A stretch of DNA of 64,000 nucleotides from Furcasterigmium furcatum. Lineage: Eukaryota; Ascomycota; Sordariomycetes; Glomerellales; Plectosphaerellaceae. The DNA is taken from assembly GCA_001599815.1 (NCBI GenBank), contig BCIA01000005.1:3418472-3482471 (forward strand), given 5' to 3'. This document shows positions 45,901 to 58,605 of this stretch, one piece after another (the first letter of the stretch is position 1; each line of letters starts with the position of its first letter). The position numbers and the translations under genes are program-made. The notes beneath the pieces were generated by a model. It was not told where the DNA came from. It saw only the letters and a program-made list of their open reading frames with translations, and made no database searches.

Positions 45901-48535
45901 TCCGTGTCCGAATGCTGGAGCCTCCAGAACTTGGTGATGTCGTAGACCTTGCCGTGGATGCTGACCCAGAAATCATTTTCGGCCTGATGCGTGGCCACTT
46001 CGTCCTGGGAGAACGCCTTGTCGAAGTTGGGGCAGATGATATAACGTAAACCGATAATCCAGAAGAGAATAGCACCGTTTATGAGGAGGATGAAGAAGCA
46101 AAGAACAAGCTTCTCGCGCCAGGCCATCCGGACATCAGGGCGCTTCATGCGACCGATGTACCGCAGGAAGGGCGAGGGGATCCAGAAGGTGAGCGCCCAC
46201 ACGACGACGACCCAGACCCTTCGGCGCAGGGGCAGCTCCTTGGTCTCGATCTTCTTTCCATCGGCAAGCTCGGGGTCCATGCCGATGAACTCGCCCTCGT
46301 TGTTGTAGTAGACCTGGCCCTTGTGGGTGTCACCCTTCAGACCCAGGCCATAGTCACCCATGGTGACGTTGCGCATGCCCGTCATTGCTGTGGGGGCGAT
46401 GGAGGGCGCACGCATGGCGTTGTTCTGGTGCATGGTGGCTTGGGACATGTTGCCCTGGCTGAAGTTGCGGTTGTGGCCCATCAAGCCGTCCTGGCTGCCG
46501 CCCTGGTGGTCGGGCATGGGCGGGGGGAAGTACCCGCTGCCGTTGGCAGAGTAGCCGGTCTGCATGTTGTCCATGCCCATGACACTGCCCATTGGGGCCA
46601 TGCCGGGGTTGGCAGACTTGACGTCGAGCATGCTCTCGGCTTCCCACCAGGCAGTCTCGCGCATCCAGACACGCTCCTTGCCGATGATGACCTCGCCATT
46701 GCTCCAGCCACGCTCCATCAGGAATGTCTCGATGCCCTCGCGGCCGTCGGGGCATCCAAGCGCGGCATAGCGTCCCACGAATTCTTCCACGTCAAAGTCG
46801 GCGGTGAAGTCGAGGTTCTTGTTGCGCCTGTTGGCCCACTCGGGCAGGCGCCACGCGCGCAGCTGGCGGGAAACGGTGCCGGCAGACCAAGCCGACGTCA
46901 CCGAAGGGAGAGCCGCGAGGCTGGCGGGGGAGTCGTCGGTGGGGTGAATGGACAGATGGTACCAGACACGGCTGGTGCTCATGAGATGGGGCAGGTCGAT
47001 GCGGCTGTGGTTGCCCAGGTTGATGCCTTCGCCGGCAACGGGGAAAAGCAGCTGCTTGACAAAGGCGTCGTCGTCAGCCGAGAGGCCGACCTTCTCGAGA
47101 ATGACCTCGCGCCTCTCGAGCTCATGCTGCCTGTCACGGGTGGCAGGGGTGTTGGCGATACCCAGGTCAGGGGCGGACTCTGCCACGGCATTCTGCATCT
47201 CGCGGACGACAGAGCTGCCGGAGGAGGGGACCTCGATGCCGTCAGCGATCATCTCGGCATTGATTCCCATGGTGTCATCGAAAACGCCGCGCATGGAAAG
47301 AGCCTTGCCGAGGGCTGGGTCGGGCACCTCAACGACAGTGATGGAAACGGTGTCCTCGTTGTCCTCGCCGGAGGTAGGCGTGCGGGCGCCACGGCCGTCC
47401 AGGGACTCATCACCGTCCCTGATGCGGGCCATCTGCTGCGCAATGGCCGTGTTGGCCTTGGAGATGACCCAATCCACGAGAGCCTCGTACAGGCCACCGA
47501 CGAGGGTGGAGCGCTCCTCGGTGTTGCACTGCTTAACGAGGACCTCGGGCTCGAGGCCGAGCAGGCCGCTGACGTCTTCACAGATCTCTTCCAGGGCCTC
47601 TTCGTCCAGGCCATAGTCGAGGGTGTTGCCGAGCTTGAGGAGACCAGCCAGGGTGGAGATGAAGTTGCGGTGGTTAGAGCCCTTGATGCCAATGTCCTTG
47701 AGAGCGGACCTGAAATCATCGGCAGCCGCCGCATCGTCGGCGGTGGGGAGATATGAAGGCGGGTCGTAGGTTCCGGAGCGAGCAAGCAGCGCGTAATTGG
47801 AGGCAGCCTTCAGGCCGAGGAACTCCCTCTCGGCGGGCGTGGATGCAGAGGTCAGGAGGTAGTAGAAGACATCGAAAGCTCTGTAGCCCGACTCGGCGGG
47901 GATGTTGAGGAGGCCCTTCGCAGTGTCGATGCCGCCCTGGGACAGGGCAACGGAAGCACCGGTGAGGTTGCCGGCCAGGTTCAGAGTGAGAGTGACGGCG
48001 AGGGCACTCTGTCTGGGAGTGGAGGGGTTGTACGGCGTGGAGCACCGAAGGAAGGGCTGGACGGCGTTCAGGGCCGTGTACAGGGACGACGGGGTCGACA
48101 TGGGCAGGGAGGAGAGGAACGGGCTGAGAATGGACGGGGTCGAGGTGTGGAGGGAGCTGTGAGTGATGTCAGTGTCTGCGCCATGCCGTGCGAGGCCATT
48201 ACTTGTGCCGCTGGGCTGAGGTGGTGAACGTACCCGAGGATGATGGTACCGTCTTCGGCACGACGGCGGGCATGTTCCCACGCCCTGGCGGACAGGGCAG
48301 GGTCAACTGTGCCGCCGGTGCGGCCATCAGGGCCGGCTTGGGTGGCGGTGAGCCAGGTGTTGACGACGAGGCTGGTTCCAGCATCGAGTCTGTAGGGCTG
48401 GGTCGAGAGGTAGATGTTGTGGATGGCGTTCAGGAGCGTCGTGGTTGAAACTTGGGTGGATTGCTGGCCGGGGCCACGCGGAACGCCCATGGCCTCCGAC
48501 GCCATGGAGTACATGGACATCCTATTGCTCGCCAT
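42972..48535 (-). CDS. chsVII: Class VII chitin synthase with degenerate myosin-like domain
   Basis: Three exons: 48535-48234, 48156-44467 and 44409-42972, giving 1,809 aa. The N-terminal myosin-motor-like domain (about 1-560) lacks a P-loop: where the class V partner has GESGAGKS this protein has GSLHTSTPS. Next are transmembrane segments, a cytochrome b5-like region (WVSIHGKVYDITKFWRLQ), more membrane helices, and the chitin synthase domain with VDADTNVWEDS, LGEDRYLTTL and the catalytic QRRRW (SQRRRWINST). The C-terminus has transmembrane helices, a disordered Gln/Met/Tyr-rich tail and a DEK-C domain ending QELANM. It polymerises GlcNAc from UDP-GlcNAc into cell-wall chitin at the plasma membrane. 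Start at 48535 (MASNRM) has a good context. It is transcribed divergently from the class V gene. Confidence 0.93.
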
Positions 48536-51500
48536 GTTGTCGACGGGTGACAATTCGATCGCGGAGTCGAGAGTGTTGCAGGGCGCGGTGCCCGAGGGCT
48601 GTCTGCTGTTGTTTGACGCCGGGAGTCTACGGGAGGCGACGACGCGCAGCAGCCAGACACGGTGGTATTATGAGATGGATATTGATCGGTATAGCGAGTG
48701 GGATACGCAAAGCAACGGTGCTTTGTCGAGGATGAGATGATGCAAAGGGCGAATCCGGGCTTGTCGCTGGGCAACGATGTGGCTGCCCTCCTTTTCGGTA
48801 TTCGGGTAACGCCTCAGGAAGGGGAGGACGACGCGAGCTGCAGAAACGAAAGACTAAACAACCGGCGGGAGGGAAGAAAGCAAACCACCGTAGCGAGTGA
48901 GGTGGTCGGGAGGGGAATGGGGAATGGGGAGGAAGAGAGAAAAGTGAAGCAGACGAGAAGGCTTCCACCGTGGATTACGGAACAGGTAGCGAAGGAGAGG
49001 ATTTGCAAATGCTGAGCCCCCGGGAAGGACGAGAGAGGGAGCGGGCCCAGGAGAGATCACCACATGCCACACCCAGGCGACAGGGGGGGCAGTCTGTCTC
49101 TTGGTCGGTCCAGGGCAGATGGAGTGAATCTGTGAGTGTCGAACGAGATGCTACGGCGGGCGAAAAGAGCCAGACGCGCCGGTGTTGTTGGTGGTCCGAT
49201 TGGGAAAACTGACCAGTGGGAATCACGGACCCCTGGCGGGCCTGGCGCGGATGGGCGAATTAGGTCAGGGGGAAAGACCGAGGTGGGGGTAAAGCCTGGG
49301 AAGCTCGGTCCTGGCCCAAGGAAATCCAGGCGCCCTCGGACGGCACTGTGCAACCGGCGAAGGACTTTGGGTACCTACCTCAGCAACTAAGGTAAGTGTC
49401 AAACCTTAGTGGGGGAGAGCCCGCTGATCAAGACACCACAGGGCCCGAGGAGCGAATGGCTGGCCGTCCTTTGGTGCTTTTCTTGGGAGAGATGTACACC
49501 ACGCAAGGGGAATACGAGGCGGCGAAACCTGCTGGACACGACGGCTGATGACGCTGTTTTCTCGTGATTTTCAGTCGTCGATGCACGTCTTTTCCATTAT
49601 GGGGAGTTCCGTCCAATATGTCTGGCACAGCATCCTGGTTTGCCTTGCCTGGCCTGGCACGACGAGCTGGTCAGACCGAATTTTCCATGATGTGAATTGT
49701 TTTCGGAGGCAAATGATTCATTCCCGCAAGGCCCGCTCCCGTCCGCCGCGTCGGTCTCGGCCGGCTGGAAACAGCAGGTTTGCCCTCTCCTTGCCATGTT
49801 CTTTTTCGGAGGTACCGACCATAGGACAGTGCGTATTGCGAGTTTGCCGCACTATCGCTCGATGCAGCCCAGGTTCGTATCCGGCCTGGGCGATGGGCCC
49901 CGACAGTCTGCATGATGATGAGACTCACATCAACAGTCGCTGTGGCGGCTTCATGCGAGCGAGCAACCGACTGCGGCGTCAACAGCTATTTTCACTTCTT
50001 CTCCGTCGTGTAGCCCGAGAGGCTGTGCTGATGGCTGCTGACCCCTTTCCTCCGATGTCTTCCTTCAGCCCCATGGCCGAATCCCACGACTGCGATGGAT
50101 ATACAGTAGGTACCTGTAAGTGTATTCTTTCGGAGGGCTGGAGAAAGCCAAACACCCATCCAACCATAGGTCCTCTGAGAATAGGAGACCGACAGTGCGA
50201 ACAAAGCCTTGCTGAGTAACCCCGAAAAGAGCTGCGGCGCTTGAAAAAAGGGGGCGATGCAAGCGATGCTTTTTTTAATCCATCCCCCCTCCGGGCCCCG
50301 GGGGGCTACGGCGGGCCTAGTCCACTCTCGTTAGCGGCCGATGAGCTGGACCGCTAGTGGGAAGGCTCCGCAGATCTTGCGTCCAGAGCCAGGGCAGGCA
50401 GGAGCACCCACCACCGACCCCTTTTCCACCCGGCACCCACGGAATCCCGTCACGATCGGACGCACCGTGTCCAATCGCTTCTCTCACCCCATTTCTCACA
50501 GTGCAGATGTCACTTTTCTCCCCAAAACACCATCAACAACAGCAGTCAACATTCCAGCAATTAGCATCTGGCATGTGCTCATCCAACCTTTGTCATCATC
50601 ATCACAAAGCTCGCTCCTCGGGTTGTTTGTTTTGGCAACCAGGGATCCTGATGAGAGACCAGTGCAGGATTGCCTGAAGGCAGCCATTGTCGACCGCCAG
50701 GATCAAGAACAGTCACTCAATTGGCGTCGAGATGACCAAGCATCCCGTACATACAGAGTTCCAAGTACAGTACGGCTTACATACAGGACTCGTGTCTTGG
50801 GTTTTCAGGCCCTTCCCTGTCTGGCACGATGCTGATCACCGCCGGTGGCCGGCGCCACAGCGACCGGCGGGCTTGCAGTGTGTGTTAAGTTGCTTGACCA
50901 CCGGTTCATCAAGATCGAGCTCTGTTTCGGGCTGTCTGAAGCACGCACCGTCGCAGCTCATGACGAACCGGTCGCCTGCCTCTTTTCGTGGCGTTTCGAA
51001 CGACAGAATGGGTAACCGCGCGAGCAACCGCAGCTCCTCTTCGGACGACTGACGACGGGCAAGTAAGTCTTCGTTCGACCTGTGCGGTTCCGTTCTTGCA
51101 CGCCGTGACACAGCCTGCCGCCGCCGCCGCCCTGACGTCTGTGCTGCCCGCCCGCCCTGGAACTTCGTCCATGCTGTGGAATGCGTCCAATTTCGAGGCA
51201 TTGACCCGGGGAGCCGCAACTGTTATGCCGAGCTTTCTACGGACAACGGCAACCCTCGGTCACCGGGCCTCCTCTTGTCGTCGCTCGGCCCTGAAGAACG
51301 GCCGCCTAAACTCAGAGCCGTCTGTCCTGTTGGCTGAGGGATCGTGAACGGCGTCCCTGTTAGGTTTCGACGATGCCTCCAGCTTCAACCAACCACCTCG
51401 ATGCCCTTGTCTGAATAACGGCGGGGAGGACGGCGGACTGTTGAGGGTACATGACTGCATCGGAAAGGCACACGGAGAACACTGTGCTCCCAATCAAGCT

Positions 51501-52256
51501 TTGCCGTCTGCCCTAAAAGCAGCACATGGGGACGGTTCCGGATGAGCAGGCCCCAACCGGGAACCCCTGTCCGACGACGTCTCAACCCGAGCCTGCCAGG
51601 CTGGGCCAGAAGCAGGGAAGGGAATTTGCAGGCCCAGAAGGCTTGAGAGACGGACGCTCTGGAGTGTGGACCAACCACGCTACCACACACCAGAGTTCGT
51701 ATGCGAAAAGCTGCGCTTTTGGCCCCTAGCGCCCGCCGTACGCCTGCGTCCTGGGCGTGGCTCGTGGATCCCGAAGAAAACAACCCCCTTTCCCTGTCGC
51801 CAACCAAGCCCCAAGTACTCTAGGCCAGCCTGACGGTTCCGTACTGCACGTCGAATCCCTCACAACCGACACGAAAGAGCCTGGCAGAGATCTCGGATGG
51901 GGACATTCTAGTTCTCACGGGCCTCATCTCTTCTCCCTCTCTTCTCCTTCTCGACACTGACGCTCGCTATTCACTTTCTTGCTACTCTTCGACCTGTGCT
52001 CGCTCCCCCTTTCCTCTGTTTGGAGCGTGCCTCACCACTCTCGCTCGCTACCTCTCCTTCGCTCGCCCGACCCGATCCCCTTGCTGTCGCCAGATTTCGA
52101 CTCGTCGAGCACCCGTGTATCTCTCGGCAGACACCTTGACTACGGCGGCTCGCAGAGCTGACGTATTTCTTCCGACTCTGAACAGACCACCTGTAGAGTA
52201 GAAACTCGAAGGCTTCCCGTGATCGAACATCGCTGCTCAGGGCGAAACTGCCCACC
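48536..52256. promoter_or_regulatory. 3.7 kb divergent promoter region of the chitin synthase pair
   Basis: It separates the class VII (minus) and class V (plus) start codons. No coding exon is supported. The 300 bases before the class V start and the 300 before the class VII start are strongly pyrimidine-rich on their coding strands, typical of fungal leaders. Near the middle is a perfect 8-bp inverted repeat (49386-49410), and homopolymer and GC-rich runs lie at 50245-50310. This region probably carries both promoters and any shared regulatory sites. Confidence 0.6.
49386..49410. repeat. 8-bp perfect inverted repeat in chitin synthase promoter region
   Basis: ACTAAGGT (49386-49393) and ACCTTAGT (49403-49410) are exact reverse complements separated by nine bases. 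This could be a binding site for a dimeric factor or chance. Confidence 0.5.
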
Positions 52257-55200
52257 ATGGCTCTCAACCTGCCGCATCTCTCCGGCGGCGGCGGCGGAGC
52301 TCACACGCAGCCCTCGCTGCCCTCGCTGCCGGCACATCTCCAGTCGGACACGCACTTGACGGCTCACCTCGCCAGTCGCTTCCACGTCTCCCTTCCCACC
52401 GCGAGGCTCTCCTCCCACGCCCTGATCTCCCTCAATACATACACAGCTTCCAACAAAGGCCCTGATGGCGGCAAGGAGGGAAGCGCCATGGCCGGCGCCG
52501 AGGACCTCGCCGAGCGTGCCTGGCTGAGGTTGGGCCACAGATCCGAGAACCAGGCCGTTGTCTTCTTGTGAGCATATCCTCCCATCACCAGCACGCCTCG
52601 TGGCATCATGCTGACTGTCTGGTTTTACAGGGGTGAATCTGGAGCTGGAAAGTCGACCATCCGCTCCCATCTACTCACGTCCTTCCTGAACAAGTCGTCC
52701 ACTCCTCTCTCGACAAAAGTCTCCCTCGCAGCCTACGTCTTCGACACATTGACGACCACAAAGACCGCTACCACCCCGACAGCTTCCAAGGCCGGCCTGT
52801 TCTATGAGCTGCAGTACGACACGTCCACCACCACCAACCCTACCCTGATTGGAGGAAAGCTCATCGATCATCGCCTGGAGAGGAGCCGCATCACCGATGT
52901 GCCCACCGGGGAGCGGAACTTCCATGTTCTCTACTACCTGCTCGCCGGCACAAGTGCCGCGGAGAAGTCTCATCTCGGATTTGACGATGCTGCCGGCTCA
53001 CAAAGGAGGTGGAAGTACCTGGGCCACCCTACCCAGCTCAAGGTTGGCATCAACGATGCCGAGGGCTTCCAGGTCTTCAAGAATGCCCTCAAGAAGCTCG
53101 AGTTCCCTCGCAGCGAGATTGCCGAGATCTGCCAGGTCCTGGCCACTGTCCTCCACATCGGCCAGCTCGATTTCGAGACCACTTCCAACACCCAGGTGAC
53201 CAGCGATGATAGCGGCGGCTTCTCTCACGAGGGTGGAAACACCATCACCTCGGCCAAGAACAAGGAGGTCCTCACCATCATTGCCGCCTTCCTGGGCGTC
53301 AACGCGCAGGACCTCCAAAACACTCTGTCCTACAAGACCAAGATGATCCACAAGGAGCGCGTCACCGTCATGCTAGACCCCACGGGCGCGCGCAGCCACG
53401 CCAACGAGCTCGCCAGGACGCTGTACAGTCTGCTCGTTACCTACATCATCGAGAGCATCAACCAGCGCCTGTGTGCCCCGGATGAGTCTGTGGCCAACAC
53501 CGTGTCCATCATCGACTTCCCCGGCTTCGCCCAGCAAGCTTCCACGCATTCCTCCCTCGACCAGCTGCTGAACAATGCCGCCACCGAGGCCCTGTACAAT
53601 CTGACTCTCCAGAACTTCTTCGATCGCAAGGCCGACATGCTGGAGAGCGAAGAGGTCAGCGTCACGGCCACCAGCTACTTCGACAACTCGGACGCCGTCC
53701 GTGGCCTTCTCAAGACTGGAAACGGCCTGCTCAGCATCCTCGATGACCAGAGCCGTCGCAACCGCTCCGACCTCCAGTTTCTCGAGAGCCTGCGCAAGCG
53801 CTTCGAGGGCAAGAACCCTTCCATCACTGCTGGCTCGGCTACCGCCAAGCTGCCCGGCAGCAACTTCCACACCGAGAACAACGCTGCCATCTTCACGGTC
53901 AAGCACTTTGCCGGCGAGGTTGACTACTCCATCAAGGGCCTGGTTGAGGAGAACGGCGAGGTCGTTTCTGGTGACCTGCTAAACCTGATCAACTCCACCA
54001 AGAGCGAGTTTGTTGGCCGTCTCTTCGGCCAGGACGCTCTCAAGACCGTTGCCCATCCCAAGGAGAAGACCACGGTCATGCAGGCAACCATGTCCTCGAA
54101 GCCCATGCGTGCGCCCAGCGTCATGTCCAAGAAGACGACCCGAACAGCAAGAAACAGGGAGAGGCTGGCGGCTCATCAGCGCCAACAGGCCGAGGAGGAC
54201 CTCGACAAGATGAGCGACACGACATCGCAAGCCGGAGGAGCCTCCAAACAAAGCTCCGAGCAAGGCGCCTCTGGCCAGTTCCTGGCATCCCTCGACAATG
54301 CCACCAAGGCCGTGGCTGCCCCGAGCACCAACTCGTACTTCGTCTTCTGCTTGAAGCCCAATGACCGCCGCATTGCGAACCAGTTCGACAGCAAGTGCGT
54401 GCGCACGCAGGTCCAAACATTCGGCATTGCCGAGATCAGCCAGCGTCTGAGGTCGGCAGACTTCAGTCTCTTCCTGCCCTTCGGCGAGTTCCTTGGACTC
54501 GCTGATGCCGACACCATCCTTGTCGGCAGTGAGAGGGAGCGCGTGGAACTGATTGTCGAGGACAAGAGGTGGCCAAGCAACGAGGTCCGCATCGGCTCGA
54601 CTGGTGTCTTCCTCAGCGAGAGGTGCTGGATGGAGGTCGCCCAGCTGGGCGAGACGGTGTCGGCTTCCGGCCGTGGCCTGTCTGATGCCGGTGATGGCAT
54701 GACCCCCGATCCGTTCGGCATGTCCAAGGAGCGCCTCGTGTCCGCCGGCAACACTCCCCTGATGTATGGCGAGAAGACCCGAAGCGGCTATTTCGGCGCT
54801 CACGACGCCTCAGATGCCCGCTCAGAAGCTGGAGTCTCTGCCTTCGGCGGCGGAGACATGTTCAAGAACCTTGACACCCGAGAGCAGATGGCTGAGCGTG
54901 GCAACGAGAAGGATCTCGTCGAGGTTGAAGAGTACCGTGACAGCTCCAGCAGGAAGCGCTGGGTGTTCATGGTGTATCTCATGACCTGGTTCATCCCCGA
55001 CTTCCTCATCCGTTGGGTCGGAAGGATGCCGCGCAAGGACGTCCGCATGGCCTGGAGAGAGAAGCTGGCCATCAACTTCCTCATCTGGCTGGCCTGTGCT
55101 GGTGTTGTTGTCTTCATCGTCGTCTTCCCCCTCCTCCTCTGCCCTCGCCAGTACGTCTACAGTGCCGAGGAACTCTCTTCTTACGACGGCGAGCGTGGGA

Positions 55201-58002
55201 GCAACGGCGCTTACACATCCATCCGCGGCTTCGTCTTTGATCTGGGTGCTTTTGCTCCTCGTCACTTCCCCGCTCCTCCGCTGGTACCGCTGGACGACCT
55301 CTTGGACTATGCCGGCAAGGATTCCAGCGCCCTCTTCCCCATGCAGGTCAGCGCTGTTTGCCAGGGCAAGACTGGCAGGGTTGATCCCAGTGTTCTCCTG
55401 AACTACAAGAACACCAACATCACCGGCTCGCCTTTCCTCATCAACCGCGATGATATCAATGCCAACTTCCACGACTTCCGCTTCTTCACGGGCGATTACC
55501 GCCCTGACTGGTACTTCGAGCAGCTCACTATGCTCAGAGGAGGTTATCTGAAGGGTCGCATCGGCTACTCCAGCCAGTACCTCAAGACTCTGGCTTCAAA
55601 GTCGCGGCTCGTCGCCAGCATCAATGGGCGCGTGTACGATCTGACAGAGTACGACAAGGGTGGTCGCCCCATGAAGGATGACAAGGGTAACGAGGGCGAG
55701 GAGGTCCCGGTTGATGATCGCAACGCTGTTGACTTCATGGACAACGATGTCGTGGCCCTCTTCCGTGCTTCGTCTGGCGAGGACATGACCCGTCACTGGG
55801 AAAGCCTGAACATCAACCCTGCGGTGAAGCAGCGCATGATGACTTGTCTCAACAACCTGTTCTACGTCGGAGACGTCGACACGCGTAACTCGGTGAAGTG
55901 CCAGTTCGCCGCCTACCTCATTCTCGCCATCTCGATTCTCATGGCCAGCATTATCGGTTTCAAATTCTTCGCCGCCCTCCAGTTCGGTACCAAAAACGTT
56001 CCGGAGAACCTCGACAAGTTCGTCATGTGCCAGATTCCCGCGTATACCGAGGACGAGGACTCGCTTCGCCGTGCCATTGATTCCGCCGCCAGGATGCAGT
56101 ACGATGACAAGCGCAAGCTTCTTGTCGTTGTCTGTGACGGTATGATTATCGGCCAGGGCAACGACAAGCCCACCCCCCGCATCGTCCTGGACATTCTGGG
56201 TGTCTCCGAGACTGTTGATCCCGAGCCTCTCAGCTTCGAGTCCCTCGGCGAAGGTCTCAAGCAGCACAACATGGGCAAGGTCTACTCCGGTCTGTACGAA
56301 GTCCAGGGTCATATCGTGCCTTTCCTCGTCATCGTCAAGGTCGGCAAGCCCTCTGAGGTCTCTCGCCCGGGCAACCGTGGCAAGCGTGACTCGCAGATGC
56401 TCATGATGCGCTTCCTCAACCGCGTCCACTACAACCTTGCCATGAGCCCGCTCGAACTGGAGATTTACCATCAGATCCGCAACATCATCGGTGTCAACCC
56501 GACATTCTACGAGTTCATGTTCCAGATCGATGCCGATACAGTCGTTGCCCCTGATTCCGCCACCAGAATGGTTGCCACGTTCCTCCGAGATACCCGTGTT
56601 ATCGCCGTGTGCGGTGAGACCGGCCTCAGCAACGCCAAGTCGTCCTTTATCACCATGATTCAGGTCTACGAGTACTGGATCTCGCACAACCTGACCAAGG
56701 CCTTCGAGTCCCTCTTCGGCAGTGTCACCTGTCTTCCCGGTTGTTTCACCATGTACCGTATCCGCGCCGCCGAGACGGGCAAGCCGCTCTTCGTCAGCCG
56801 CGAAGTCGTCGAGGCCTACGCCTGCATCCGTGTCGACACACTGCACATGAAGAACCTGCTTCACCTTGGTGAGGACAGATACCTGACGACCCTGCTGCTC
56901 AAGTTCCACAACAAGTACAAGACGAAGTACATCTTCCGCGCGCACGCCTGGACCATTGCACCCGACTCATGGGCTGTGTTCATGTCGCAGCGCCGTCGCT
57001 GGATCAACTCGACCGTGCACAACCTGATTGAGCTGATGCCCATGGCTCAGCTTTGCGGTTTCTGCTGCTTCTCCATGCGTTTCGTCGTCTTCGTCGATCT
57101 CGTCAGCACCATCGTCCAGCCTGTCACGCTTGTCTACATCGTGTACCTTATCGTCATCCTGGTCCTCAACCCGGGCACCATCCCGATCACGGCTTTCATT
57201 CTGCTCGCGGCCATCTACGGTCTCCAGGCCATCATCTTCATCCTGCGCCGCAAGTGGGAGATGATCGGCTGGATGATCCTGTACATCCTGGCCATTCCCG
57301 TCTTCTCCTTCGGTCTCCCGCTGTACGCCTTCTGGCACATGGACGACTTCAACTGGGGTAACACGCGTGTCGTTGCCGGCGAGGACGGCAAGAAGGTCGT
57401 CGTCACCGACGAGGGCAAGTTCGACCCGGCCTCGATCCCCCGCAAGAAGTGGGAGGAGTACCAGGCCGAGCTGTGGGAGTCGCAGACGATGCGCGACGAT
57501 GCCCGCTCCGAGGTCTCAGGCTTCAGCTACGCCACCAAGGGCGCCGGCGGCGTCATCGGCGTCCACGAGATCGGTGCCGGAGGGTACTACGGCAGCAGCC
57601 GCCCCGGCTCCATCGCCGGCGGCTACGGCGGACACCCGCCGATGCCTCAGATGCCGTACGCCAACCAGTCGCGCATGTCGCTGGCGGCGTCCGAGATGGG
57701 CGGCGGCGTGCGCAACAGCCAGTTCGGTGGGTCGCAGTTCTTCTCCCCGGAGGACATGGTCGGCCTGCCCAGCGACGACGCCCTGCTCTCCGAGATCCGC
57801 GAGATCCTCCGCACCGCCGACCTCATGACCGTCACCAAGAAGGGCGTCAAGCAGGAGCTCGAGCGCCGCTTCGGCGTGCCTCTCGACGCGAAGCGGGCGT
57901 ACATCAACAGTGGTATGTTTCCTCCCCTACATGACCGACACAAACGGACCGAGTGCTAACGTTGTTCCAGCCACCGAGGCTCTCCTCTCCGGGCAGCTGT
58001 AA
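52257..58002 (+). CDS. chsV: Class V chitin synthase with myosin motor domain
   Basis: Three exons: 52257-52567, 52631-57912 and 57971-58002, giving 1,874 aa, the usual class V length. The myosin motor domain (about 1-780) has an intact P-loop GESGAGKS at 105-112 and a switch II-like IIDFPGF. Transmembrane helices lie at about 880-945, a cytochrome b5-like part follows (LVASINGRVYDLTEYDKGG), then a helix at about 1195. The chitin synthase domain has QIDADTVVAPD, LGEDRYLTTL and catalytic QRRRW near 1557. C-terminal helices (about 1575-1670), a Gly/Tyr-rich tail and a DEK-C domain (about 1815-1874) end at LLSGQL. The enzyme makes chitin at hyphal tips and septa; the motor helps position it on actin. 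Class V enzymes are needed for wall integrity and for virulence in several plant pathogens. The first intron interrupts the codon just before the P-loop. Confidence 0.95.
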
Positions 58003-58605
58003 AAGCCGTCTGTGCTCTCACATCGCACACACGGCGCTCTCTCCTCTGCTTATGACTACAACGAGGCAGGCCGCATAGAAAAACAACCGGTGTTCATTGG
58101 ATGAAAACAAGCCCGTCTTTTGCGGGATATATATAGCAGCGACACACTAATATCTTTTTGCTGGGCCTGGATGCGGAGATCCGGCCCGTGTTGGGGAGAG
58201 AGAAGAGAGAATGAGATATTCTTGTCAATAATTCAGTCTTGTTGTCTGAAGGTGTACTTTTTGTTTTGTCGCTCTTTGCGTTTTCTGGATTTAAACCTCG
58301 AGGAAGCGACCTTGGAATGGTTGGCCGGTGTCTACGGGGACTCTGCTTGGATGTTCATTTGTAATTTTCGCGCTGAAAATTGCAACATTTGGGTTTTTGA
58401 TGACGCTCGCGTTCCCTTGAGACTTACCGTGATGCTTGAGTGTAGACTGCATGGAGTGTTCAGATATGAATATCAACAGAGGTGAATTTGAGTCTCAGTC
58501 GGAGAGTCAATTTGCTACTTGGTCATATCGCCCGCATGTTTTCCTGCTAGACAGATTACAGCCTCCAGGAGATTTCTCGGGGTAGAATATCTATGTCCAC
58601 ATCGC
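58003..58605. other. Tail-to-tail spacer class V chitin synthase / GS-HQR
   Basis: 603 bases containing converging 3' UTRs. T-rich tracts near 58245-58280 are suitable for transcript ends. No coding exon seen. Confidence 0.5.

Noticed and set aside
46323..47756. 477-codon open frame antisense to the class VII chitin synthase
   Set aside because: Same explanation; the minus-strand product aligns with the known gene family along its length.
55596..56945. 449-codon open frame antisense to the class V chitin synthase
   Set aside because: Shadow of codon bias over the conserved catalytic domain; no recognisable protein.
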